From an uncultured Flavobacteriales bacterium (GTDB taxonomy: Bacteria; Bacteroidota; Bacteroidia; Flavobacteriales; Crocinitomicaceae): DNA of 39,781 nt. The translations under genes were made by a program, and so were the position numbers. The stretch lies in contig CAMLLB010000037.1 of NCBI GenBank assembly GCA_946480815.1, forward strand, positions 1 through 39,781, written 5' to 3'. Positions 1 to 6,899 of the stretch are shown here, one piece after another (the first letter of the stretch is position 1; each line of letters begins with the position of its first letter). Under the pieces are notes generated by a model that was not told the DNA's origin, made no database searches, and saw only the letters and a list, made by a program, of their open reading frames with translations.

Positions 1-378
1 AAGTAAAAAATTAACGCTTTGAATTTCCCGCGGAGGAACGCAGAAGAACGCAGATCTTAAATTCCCCTTTGGAAAGTCTGTCCCGGGAGGAACGATACCG
101 GAGGGATTAAGAGGGAGGATGTTTTTGGAAATTTTGTCTGTATTTACTCGGTAAGAGGGAAAAACAACCCAAACTTTAATTGTTTCCCCGCGATCTCGCT
201 GATTAATGCAGAAAATATAACCGCAAAGATGCAAACAGCGCAAAAGTGCTCTTTCCAAAGCATCACATTGATTGTCAGTAAAAAATGTGGTAAACCACAC
301 CAAAGATATGTGGTAAATACGGTTGATGCTATCTAATTAGATCATTAGGTTTGCGATATAATACTACTCGAACAACAA
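1..378. other. Non-coding left flank with decayed repeats
   Basis: No convincing gene is visible. The stretch has short repetitive pieces of the kind scattered between flavobacterial genes, such as the doubled GAACGCAG near 38-55 and an A/C/G-rich piece near 220-250. At 286-317 the word TGTGGTAAA occurs twice (286-294 and 309-317). The first copy forms a small hairpin with CCACA at 295-299. A TATAAT-like box lies at 357-362, just before the gene starting at 379. Confidence 0.5.
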
Positions 379-1548
379 ATGGGAATCTACAGTGATTATT
401 TAGAACAAAATCTTAGTTTCAGCGAACTTACTGCTAAAAGAAAAGAACAACTTGAAAAAATAAGCCAATTAAGAGATAATAGGGATGTCGTTGTATATGC
501 CAGTGACTTGAACACTAAAGTTAATGCGCCTATTTCCATTGACTATTCGGATATTCTCCCATTTCAAGATCAAATTTCAAATTTGAATGGGAAATCAATT
601 GATATAATTATTGAAACGCCAGGTGGTATAGCAGAGGTTGCAGAAGATTTAATTAAATTACTACGATCTAAATATGACCATATTGGTGTTATTATACCTG
701 GGACAGCTAAAAGTGCAGGAACTATATTTTCAATGGCTGCCGATGAGATATTAATGGGAACAACGTCCTCACTTGGTCCCATTGACGCACAAATTATGTC
801 GAATAACAAGAGGTTTTCTGCAGACGCTTTTTTAGAAGGTCTTGAAAAAATAAAAAAAGAAGTCACTAAAGTGGGTAGATTAAATCCCGCCTATATACCA
901 ATTTTACAAAACATTTCTCCAGGTGAGATACAACACTGTGAAAATGCACAAAATTTTTCTAAGAAATTAGTTACAGAATGGTTAACTCAATATAAATTCA
1001 AATACTGGGATACCCATAGCTCTACTGGGGAAAAAGTAACTGATGAAGAAAAAAAGAAAAAAGCAAGAGAGATTGCAAATGAATTATGCAAGCACTCAAA
1101 TTGGTTAACCCACGGGCGCTCCATTCAAATTCCAGAGCTAACAAAAATGGGACTTCGAATTTCTGATTATACGAAAGATGAAAAACTAAATGAAGCGATT
1201 ACAAGATACTATACTCTACTTAAAATGTCCTTGGATTCAACTAACATGTATAAAATCATTGAGACATCCAAAACACAAGTAATGAGATTCGCTGCTGATA
1301 ATACTATCCCTCAAAACTCCATAAAAAACAAACAAGCGGCAATAATTGAATTTGAATTTAAATGCTCAAAATGCATGACTCCTCATAGACTTCATGCTAA
1401 ACTAGATTCAAGTGCGACCCTACCTACTGGGGCATTACAATATCCGGCCAAAGATTTATTTATTTGCCCAAATTGCCAAAATAATAATAACTTAGCACCT
1501 ATTAGGTTACAAATTGAAGCCCAAACAGGTAAGAAAATTGTACATTGA
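379..1548 (+). CDS. SDH/ClpP-fold serine protease with C-terminal zinc ribbon
   Basis: A 389-residue protein of the serine dehydrogenase proteinase (SDH_sah, SppA/ClpP-like) fold. The core runs from about residue 35 to 290. It has the oxyanion-type PGG at 81-83, the nucleophile context AKSAGT with Ser112, and the following SLGPID typical of the family. A C-terminal zinc ribbon has CxxC pairs at Cys329/Cys332 and Cys363/Cys366. There is no signal peptide or transmembrane segment, so it is probably cytoplasmic, unlike SppA. A 66-residue gene follows after three bases, so the two are probably co-transcribed. The coding sequence is clearly richer in A/T than the genes from 4.8 kb on, which suggests acquisition. 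Known: members cleave proteins or peptides using a serine nucleophile. Inferred: the substrate is unknown and the ribbon may bind the target or nucleic acid. Confidence 0.8.
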   Translation: MGIYSDYLEQNLSFSELTAKRKEQLEKISQLRDNRDVVVYASDLNTKVNAPISIDYSDILPFQDQISNLNGKSIDIIIETPGGIAEVAEDLIKLLRSKYDHIGVIIPGTAKSAGTIFSMAADEILMGTTSSLGPIDAQIMSNNKRFSADAFLEGLEKIKKEVTKVGRLNPAYIPILQNISPGEIQHCENAQNFSKKLVTEWLTQYKFKYWDTHSSTGEKVTDEEKKKKAREIANELCKHSNWLTHGRSIQIPELTKMGLRISDYTKDEKLNEAITRYYTLLKMSLDSTNMYKIIETSKTQVMRFAADNTIPQNSIKNKQAAIIEFEFKCSKCMTPHRLHAKLDSSATLPTGALQYPAKDLFICPNCQNNNNLAPIRLQIEAQTGKKIVH

Positions 1549-1551
1549 ATT

Positions 1552-1752
1552 ATGAAAAAAAACGCAAAAGTTTCGACAGTAGAGAATTTCAATATTCTCT
1601 TTGAAAAATTAGAAGAAGCAAAAAAAGAACAAGAATTAGTATATAACCTTGATAGTAAAAGTCTAGAAAACACATACAGCACTATTGAGCTTTTTAAAGA
1701 ATATCAAGAAAGTAAATTGGAATCATCCTATACTACATTTACAAGATCCTAA
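1552..1752 (+). CDS. Small hypothetical protein downstream of SDH protease
   Basis: A 66-residue, Lys/Glu/Ser-rich, probably helical protein that I do not recognise. It begins three bases after the stop of the protease gene and shares its A/T-rich composition, which supports a real two-gene unit. There is no signal peptide, membrane segment or cysteine. The middle (residues 12-45) looks amphipathic or coiled-coil. It could be a partner, inhibitor or substrate adaptor of the upstream protease, but only position supports that. Confidence 0.55.
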   Translation: MKKNAKVSTVENFNILFEKLEEAKKEQELVYNLDSKSLENTYSTIELFKEYQESKLESSYTTFTRS

Positions 1753-1890
1753 TAGCATAAGTAATTTGTTGCATTCTATTTATTTACTTTCGGTTCTTTT
1801 CATTTCCGAGCCAATAAAACAGATCAGATAATTAGTGGAGGTTCAAACAATCGCAATTAAAAAAATATTTTTATTGGTAAATGTCTTACT

Positions 1891-2610
1891 ATGAAACTAA
1901 TCTACTTTCTTTTATCTGTATTTCTCTTTTCCTGCGGATCCCAGTCACAACCACCTCATTTAAAACATGTCAAAGCAGGTAATCTGCAATTCTTTGAAAC
2001 ATACTCTTTTGCAGAAATCGCTCCTTCATGGGAAACGGCTTGTAAATGGATCCATGAACACGATACGTTAGCTGCTAAAAAAAACCTGAGCATGACGGAA
2101 AATCCAGGAGGTTTAAATGCACTTGTTCGCCCCAATAGCAATTTCACGATGTGGTATGCTAATGAAGAAGATATGTCCAGAGTTGATGCTATGCTTGCGA
2201 TCCCGGAAGTTAAAAAGATTTTTCCCGCTGATCTTCGATTCATGTGGTCTTACGGAGTAGAAGAAACCCAAAATGGACACAAAATGTATGCTTTGTATGT
2301 GGTTAAAGTTCCAACCGGAAACAAAGCAATTGTTGATGGGAAATCTATCATAAGCGCCGAAGCAACAATCTCCGAATACATGCAAAGACCGGTTGTATCG
2401 ATTACCATGGATAGCAAGGGAGCTCACGATTGGGAAATAATGACCCGTAAAAACATCGGACGTACTATTGCTATCACGATAGACGACCACGTACTTTCAT
2501 GTCCGGTAGTGAACGATGCAATTGCAGGTGGAAAAACGGAGATCAGTGGAAACTTTACCAAAGCAGAAGCAGAGGAATTGGCGGCACGGATTTATGCAGG
2601 AAGAAAATAA
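1891..2610 (+). CDS. Lipoprotein with SecD P1-head-like domain
   Basis: A 239-residue predicted lipoprotein. The signal peptide ends in a lipobox at FLFSC (Cys15), so it should be anchored to a membrane on the periplasmic side. The C-terminal 75 residues closely resemble the P1 head subdomain of SecD: a VVSITMDSKGA start, NIGRTIAI, a central VLSCPVVNDAI, then GGKTEISGNFTKAEAEELA. None of SecD's transmembrane segments are present. Residues 25-150 are not recognisable. In SecDF the P1 head helps pull exported proteins into the periplasm; here the domain stands alone and its role is unknown. The gene appears monocistronic, with gaps of about 140 bases upstream and 120 downstream. Confidence 0.75.
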   Translation: MKLIYFLLSVFLFSCGSQSQPPHLKHVKAGNLQFFETYSFAEIAPSWETACKWIHEHDTLAAKKNLSMTENPGGLNALVRPNSNFTMWYANEEDMSRVDAMLAIPEVKKIFPADLRFMWSYGVEETQNGHKMYALYVVKVPTGNKAIVDGKSIISAEATISEYMQRPVVSITMDSKGAHDWEIMTRKNIGRTIAITIDDHVLSCPVVNDAIAGGKTEISGNFTKAEAEELAARIYAGRK

Positions 2611-2733
2611 ATAACTCTAATTAAACCGCTAAATTCAATTTAAAAATACGGATACCAAAGATTCAAAATCATTTTAAAAGATTCATACAGCAGAATCACC
2701 TATATTTATAGACAACAACCTGATATCGAATTC

Positions 2734-3885
2734 ATGAAACAATTAAGTCTTATAGGATTGGTCTTTCTGACCCTAACCGCTTGCAAAAAAGAAAAAGATC
2801 CCGAATCCCAACCAACTGCAAACTACTACACATTTGCCGGCGGAATGGGAACCAATGATAATTCAACCTGTTTATCCAGTGATGGGAATTTATTGATTTG
2901 TGGCAATACCGGTTACGGAGCGGATATTTCTGTTCTCAAAATCACCAAATCAGGAACACAGGTCTGGAGAACCGATTTTGATGCGGGAGCTTTAAGCTCT
3001 GCCAAAGGAATTGTGGAAAAGAATGGTGAAATCTTTGTTTGTGGAACAACCCACCGGAATGCTGGTTCTCAAATCGATGTGCTCCTCATAAAATTAAATG
3101 CCTCCGGTGACACTATCTGGACCAAAACCTATGGTTCAACGGATGATGATTACGGATCCAATATCATCGTCACTTCTGACGGAAACATCCTGATTTCCGG
3201 TTTTACCAATAGTTTCGGTGCCGGCTCCTTTTCTGATATCTACCTTATAAAAGTTGATTTGCAGGGAAATTTGCTGTGGGAAACAAGTTATCCGAATGCT
3301 GATCAGGAGACTGCTTTTCACTTATTGGAAACTCAAAACGGAGAATACCTTGTAACAGGCACCGATGAAGACCCTAGTGACAGCGGCAGATCACTTCTAC
3401 TGTTGAAAGTTAGTGCTTCGGGTCAGCAATTATGGTCACAAAAAATCGGCCCTATTTGGAAATGGGGATTTTCAACTATTGAGTTAGCATCCGGAGAATT
3501 AGTAACCTGTGGACAGCGCACAATACCTTTTCAGCAAACCCAGGTGATGCTTGTAAAGACCGATAATTTGGGGAATGTGATCTGGGAAAAAGAATACGGT
3601 AGCTCCGATTTTGGCATTTCAGAAGAAGGGAACTCTGTCAAACAAAACCCGGACGGTACTTTTACCATCTGCGGATCCGTTTATGATATAAACAATGGGC
3701 AAACAAAAATCATTCTCTTAAAAGCAGATGAGAACGGGAACCAGGTTTGGTTCAAAAAGTTCAATGATTATTACGGTGGAAATGCGCTAAACCTGCTGAA
3801 GGACGGAAATGATAATATACTTACAGGCAACAGGAATGGAGAGATGTTTATGACAAAAACAGATAGCGACGGTAACTATAAATAG
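2734..3885 (+). CDS. Lipoprotein predicted to form a seven-bladed beta-propeller
   Basis: A 383-residue predicted lipoprotein with lipobox LTAC (Cys17) followed by a charged KKEKDPE linker. The rest is seven tandem repeats of about 50 residues. Each has the pattern S.DGN.L.CG.T, then D..L.K....G...W...YG, for example around NIIVTSDGNILISGFTN and DIYLIKVDLQGNLLWETSY. Seven copies fit a closed seven-bladed propeller. Such proteins are common in Bacteroidota as surface or periplasmic lipoproteins, and their ligands are mostly unknown. A TATATTTA box near 2700 could be the -7 promoter element. The VOC gene starts six bases after the stop, so the genes from 2734 to 4844 may form one transcript. 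Confidence 0.75.
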   Translation: MKQLSLIGLVFLTLTACKKEKDPESQPTANYYTFAGGMGTNDNSTCLSSDGNLLICGNTGYGADISVLKITKSGTQVWRTDFDAGALSSAKGIVEKNGEIFVCGTTHRNAGSQIDVLLIKLNASGDTIWTKTYGSTDDDYGSNIIVTSDGNILISGFTNSFGAGSFSDIYLIKVDLQGNLLWETSYPNADQETAFHLLETQNGEYLVTGTDEDPSDSGRSLLLLKVSASGQQLWSQKIGPIWKWGFSTIELASGELVTCGQRTIPFQQTQVMLVKTDNLGNVIWEKEYGSSDFGISEEGNSVKQNPDGTFTICGSVYDINNGQTKIILLKADENGNQVWFKKFNDYYGGNALNLLKDGNDNILTGNRNGEMFMTKTDSDGNYK

Positions 3886-3891
3886 TGATCT

Positions 3892-4266
3892 ATGAACTTA
3901 AACCAAATAACCGTTCCTTCCCTCGATATTCCAAAGTCGATTGCTTTTTACCAAACACTGGGACTGAAGCTGATTGTTAAGTCGGACCATTATGCACGTT
4001 TTGAATGCCCGGATGGAACTTCTACTTTTTCGGTCCATTTAACGGATCAGCTTCCAAACGGTCACGGAATTTCCGTTTATTTCGAATGTGAAGACCTGGA
4101 TGAAAGAGTAAATCACCTCATCCGGAAAGGAATTGTATTTGACAAACCTCCGAATGATAAATCGTGGCTTTGGCGGGAAGCTTATTTGAAAGATCCGGAT
4201 GGAAATCAGCTGATCTTATTCTTTGCAGGTGAAAACCGTTTGAATCCACCTTGGAGAATCCAATGA
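3892..4266 (+). CDS. VOC (glyoxalase/bleomycin-resistance) family protein
   Basis: A 124-residue single-module VOC protein. It opens with the usual ITVPSLDIPKSIAFYQTLGL and ends with the metal-site strand YLKDPDGNQLILF. Family members use a divalent metal in glyoxalase, dioxygenase or antibiotic-binding roles; the substrate cannot be told from sequence. It lies six bases after the propeller lipoprotein, and its stop overlaps the next start as ATGA (4263-4266), so translation is probably coupled. Confidence 0.85.
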   Translation: MNLNQITVPSLDIPKSIAFYQTLGLKLIVKSDHYARFECPDGTSTFSVHLTDQLPNGHGISVYFECEDLDERVNHLIRKGIVFDKPPNDKSWLWREAYLKDPDGNQLILFFAGENRLNPPWRIQ

Positions 4267-4619
4267 AAAGCGATTCAAAATATACCTTCAAGCTCCGACC
4301 AGGTTATGGTTCGGAAGAATTGCTACTCGAGCTCGATGGGAAAGATGAACCCAATCAGCTACAGGAAGATCTTTTTCTCATTCTTTTACAAAACGGTTTC
4401 AAACAAGGAAAAGCAGAAGATATCTGGCAAAACGACGAATGGTGTTTTTACTTTCATTCCAAAGAAGGAACGGTCCTACTTTCAAGAGATACCGTATGGG
4501 ATTTCTTCTTTCTGATAGGTGAAGACAAGAATCAGGCAGATATATTGAAACTGGAACAATTGCTTTCGGAAAATCCGCTTTTTGAAAAGATCATGGTAGA
4601 TTATTCTGACTATAAATAG
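4263..4619 (+). CDS. Hypothetical protein coupled to VOC gene
   Basis: A 118-residue soluble protein that I do not recognise. The start at 4263 is chosen because it gives the 4-base ATGA overlap with the VOC gene; an in-frame ATG at 4251 would add four residues. It is acidic, with aromatic patches (DEWCFYFHSKEG, WDFFFLIGED), no cysteine pairs, no signal peptide and no membrane segment. It looks like a small globular alpha/beta protein. Coupling suggests it works with, or is co-expressed with, the VOC protein. Confidence 0.7.
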   Translation: MKSDSKYTFKLRPGYGSEELLLELDGKDEPNQLQEDLFLILLQNGFKQGKAEDIWQNDEWCFYFHSKEGTVLLSRDTVWDFFFLIGEDKNQADILKLEQLLSENPLFEKIMVDYSDYK

Positions 4620-4628
4620 ATTTATACC

Positions 4629-4844
4629 ATGAAAAAAATAGTCACTTATCTAATAATCGGATTGATCCTTCTTGTTTCAGGTACAGGATTATTGCTTTTT
4701 GCAGGTTCTGAACATAAAGGAAAAGCAATTACTCTGGTTATCCCAGGATTATTTCTAAGCGCTGCTTATGGGATTACCTTTTTGCAAGTCCGAAAACAAT
4801 TTCTAAAGAAAAACGGTGCGGACGATATATTGGATCAGGAATAA
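4629..4844 (+). CDS. Small two-helix membrane protein
   Basis: A 71-residue protein with two predicted membrane helices, at about residues 3-26 and 33-53. They are separated by a short EHKGKA loop and followed by a charged tail. No family is recognisable. It starts nine bases after the preceding gene and is likely the last gene of that small operon. Confidence 0.65.
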   Translation: MKKIVTYLIIGLILLVSGTGLLLFAGSEHKGKAITLVIPGLFLSAAYGITFLQVRKQFLKKNGADDILDQE

Positions 4845-4868
4845 ACCCAAAAACACCGATCCTTTCCG

Positions 4869-4876
4869 TACCTTTA
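4869..4876 (+). promoter_or_regulatory. -7 element of xseA promoter
   Basis: TACCTTTA preceded by TTTCCG matches the Bacteroidota -7 consensus TAnnTTTG except at the last base. It ends four bases before the xseA ATG, so the transcript would start at or next to the start codon and be nearly leaderless. Confidence 0.5.
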
Positions 4877-4880
4877 ACTA

Positions 4881-6311
4881 ATGGAAAGTCCAAAGCATTT
4901 TACACTCAAACAGGTCGCAGAATCGATACGCAAAACGATTGCTGAACGCTATTCGCGTACTTACTGGGTAACGGCTGAAATGCACAAGCTGAACCAAACC
5001 CGGAAAGGACATTGCTACCCGGAACTGGTCCAGAAAGAAGAAGAATCCATCGTAGTAGAAATGCGCGGGACTATCTGGAAACAAAATTTTGACCGGATCC
5101 AGCAAAAGTTCTTCGAGATTGTAAAAGAACCGCTGCACGACGGAATGGAATTACTGTTCCACGTGAAGATCACCTATCACCCACTCTACAATATCGGATT
5201 GGAGATCATCGACATTGATCCGAATTACACTTTGGGTGCCCTGCAACGTGAACGACAGGAAACGCTCGAACGACTCAACAGGGAAGGAATCCTCAATGCA
5301 AACCAAAACCTGGAAATGGCATTGGTCCCAAAACGGTTGGCCATCATCTCACAAGCCGACAGTAAAGGCTATTCCGATTTTGTAACCTTGCTGAACGGAC
5401 ATCCGAAACGTTACCACTTCAGTACATTCCTCTTTGAAGCAACACTCCAGGGAGATGCCGCTATTACCTCCATTCAAAATCAATTGAAGCGCATTGAAAA
5501 AGTGAAACAGCATTTTGATGCAGTTGTCATTATTCGTGGTGGTGGCGGTGAAATCGGGATGCATTGTTATAACAATTACGAACTGGCAAAGGCCATTGCA
5601 ACCTTTCCTCTTCCCGTTTTGACCGGAATCGGGCACTCAACGAATCTCACCGTTTGTGAAATGATTGCTTTCCGGAATGGGATCACCCCCTCCGATATGG
5701 CCTATTTCCTGCTTCGTATTTTCGAAGAACTGGATGAACCATTGGATGAAATTTTATGGAAGCTTCCTAAACAAATTCAGCATTTCATCCAGGGAGCCAA
5801 TAATCAATTCGGACAATTGATCCGTACTTTTCAGCAGGAAGTTCAGGCAGCCATTCTCTTTGAAAAGAACAACTTCCTGAATACCGTCAGGAATTTCGAG
5901 TTCCGGGTGAAACATCGGATGACTTATTCCAACCAAGTCTTAACAGAACTCCGTAACCAAATACGTTCTTCTTCTTCCTACTTATTCGAAGCTCAAAAAA
6001 GTAAGTTGGAAAACGATACCAACCTGCTTCAAATTCATAGTAAATCGGTGTTGAATTCGAACCTTCAAACAGTATTCAATCAACAAAATCAATTGGTCCG
6101 CATACTTCCGCGAGCTCTTGAAGCGGAAACAGTTAAGCTGGAACAAGCCGAACGTCATTTGAAATTGCTGGATCCGATTACTGTTCTGCAAAGAGGATAC
6201 GCTATTGTGACAAATGAAAAGGGAGTGCTTTCTGCAAAGAACCAGGCAAAAAAAAATGATGAATTGAAAATTCTTACGGAGGCTCAGGAGTTTAAGGTAA
6301 ATGTCAAATGA
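4881..6311 (+). CDS. xseA: Exodeoxyribonuclease VII large subunit
   Basis: The 476-residue large subunit of exonuclease VII, which with XseB degrades single-stranded DNA in both directions to short oligonucleotides. Residues 1-120 form the N-terminal OB-fold (YWVTAEMHKLNQTRKGHCY). The catalytic domain follows, with VVIIRGGGGEIG near 215-225 and the TGIGHSTNLTVCEMIAF segment near 245-262. A long helical region lies at about 285-430. The C-terminus has the family signature LDPITVLQRGYAIV. Length is normal for the family. xseB follows 78 bases downstream on the same strand. A TACCTTTA promoter element ends four bases before the ATG. Confidence 0.95.
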   Translation: MESPKHFTLKQVAESIRKTIAERYSRTYWVTAEMHKLNQTRKGHCYPELVQKEEESIVVEMRGTIWKQNFDRIQQKFFEIVKEPLHDGMELLFHVKITYHPLYNIGLEIIDIDPNYTLGALQRERQETLERLNREGILNANQNLEMALVPKRLAIISQADSKGYSDFVTLLNGHPKRYHFSTFLFEATLQGDAAITSIQNQLKRIEKVKQHFDAVVIIRGGGGEIGMHCYNNYELAKAIATFPLPVLTGIGHSTNLTVCEMIAFRNGITPSDMAYFLLRIFEELDEPLDEILWKLPKQIQHFIQGANNQFGQLIRTFQQEVQAAILFEKNNFLNTVRNFEFRVKHRMTYSNQVLTELRNQIRSSSSYLFEAQKSKLENDTNLLQIHSKSVLNSNLQTVFNQQNQLVRILPRALEAETVKLEQAERHLKLLDPITVLQRGYAIVTNEKGVLSAKNQAKKNDELKILTEAQEFKVNVK

Positions 6312-6313
6312 TC

Positions 6314-6357
6314 ATACCTTCAGTTTGACGTAATAACGCAATATTACGTCATGGTAT
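6314..6357 (+). repeat. Hairpin between xseA and xseB
   Basis: TGACGTAAT (6326-6334) pairs perfectly with ATTACGTCA (6343-6351). Outer arms ATACC (6314-6318) and GGTAT (6353-6357) extend it. No T-tract follows, so it is not a clear terminator. It could stabilise the xseA 3' end, attenuate, or bind a CRE-like regulator. Confidence 0.55.
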
Positions 6358-6377
6358 TAAAATTCCCTTTATTTCCG

Positions 6378-6385
6378 TAAATTCG
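6378..6385 (+). promoter_or_regulatory. Possible -7 element before xseB
   Basis: TAAATTCG preceded by TTTCCG resembles TAnnTTTG with one mismatch. It ends four bases before the GTG start, the same geometry as xseA. No clear -33 TTG is seen. Confidence 0.35.
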
Positions 6386-6389
6386 TTTA

Positions 6390-6596
6390 GTGAAAGAAGA
6401 AACATTAACATACGAAAAGGCATACGAAGAATTGCAGCAAATTATCTCGGACATCGAATCCGGCGAGATTTCTGTGGACCTGTTATCGGAAAAAGTGAAA
6501 CGCGCTGCAGCCTTGATCCAAATTTGCAAAAACAAGCTGACATCCACTGAAAACGATGTACAGCAGATCCTAAACGACTTAAAGTCCGATCAGTAA
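6390..6596 (+). CDS. xseB: Exodeoxyribonuclease VII small subunit
   Basis: The 68-residue small subunit of exonuclease VII. It shows the family pattern LTYEKAYEELQQIISDIESGEISVD followed by LSEKVKRAAALIQICKNKL, two helices that form the hairpin bundle binding XseA. The start is GTG at 6390; no upstream ATG fits, and starting here gives the normal N-terminus. It lies downstream of xseA but is separated by a hairpin, so it may be independently transcribed. Confidence 0.93.
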   Translation: MKEETLTYEKAYEELQQIISDIESGEISVDLLSEKVKRAAALIQICKNKLTSTENDVQQILNDLKSDQ

Positions 6597-6639
6597 GATA
6601 TACCACAAACAGGGTATTTAGTTTTTCAGTTACTTCCGG

Positions 6640-6647
6640 TAATTTTG
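6640..6647 (+). promoter_or_regulatory. -7 promoter element of feo operon
   Basis: TAATTTTG is a perfect match to the Bacteroidota -7 consensus TAnnTTTG, preceded by TTCCGG. Because it lies over a possible TTG start at 6645, that start cannot be used; the feoA ATG is at 6681, giving a leader of about 30 bases. No clear Fur-type palindrome is visible around it. Confidence 0.55.
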
Positions 6648-6680
6648 CTGCACAAAATTTTCAATTTCGATTCGATTTCC

Positions 6681-6899
6681 ATGAAAAAACTTGCGCAGCT
6701 TCCCTTGCATCAAAAAGCCAGAGTACTTGGTATTTCTGAAAGCGAACTCAAGCCCAAATTATTGGAAATGGGGCTTTATCCCGGAAAGGAAGTAGAAGTT
6801 TTGTTCAAAGCTCCGTTCGGAGACCCAATTGCAGTTGATATTTCCGGCTATACCTTATCGATGCGTCTTTCTGAAGCTAACCTGATCGAAGTTGAATAA
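6681..6899 (+). CDS. feoA: FeoA domain protein of ferrous iron transport
   Basis: A 72-residue SH3-like FeoA protein. It has KLAQLPLHQKARVLGI, then LLEMGLYPGKEVEVLFKAPFGDPIAVDISGYTLSMRLSEA, the usual FeoA pattern with MGL, a pro-gly turn and the final LSMR.SEA strand. FeoA is a small cytoplasmic partner needed for FeoB-mediated Fe(II) uptake. The ATG at 6681 is preferred over an in-frame TTG at 6645 because the promoter -7 box covers 6640-6647. Its stop overlaps the feoB start as TAATG (6897-6901), a sign of translational coupling. Confidence 0.92.
   Translation: MKKLAQLPLHQKARVLGISESELKPKLLEMGLYPGKEVEVLFKAPFGDPIAVDISGYTLSMRLSEANLIEVE

Noticed and set aside
6645..6680. A longer FeoA starting at TTG 6645
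   Set aside because: The promoter -7 box TAATTTTG at 6640-6647 covers this codon, and the extra 12 residues have no family likeness.
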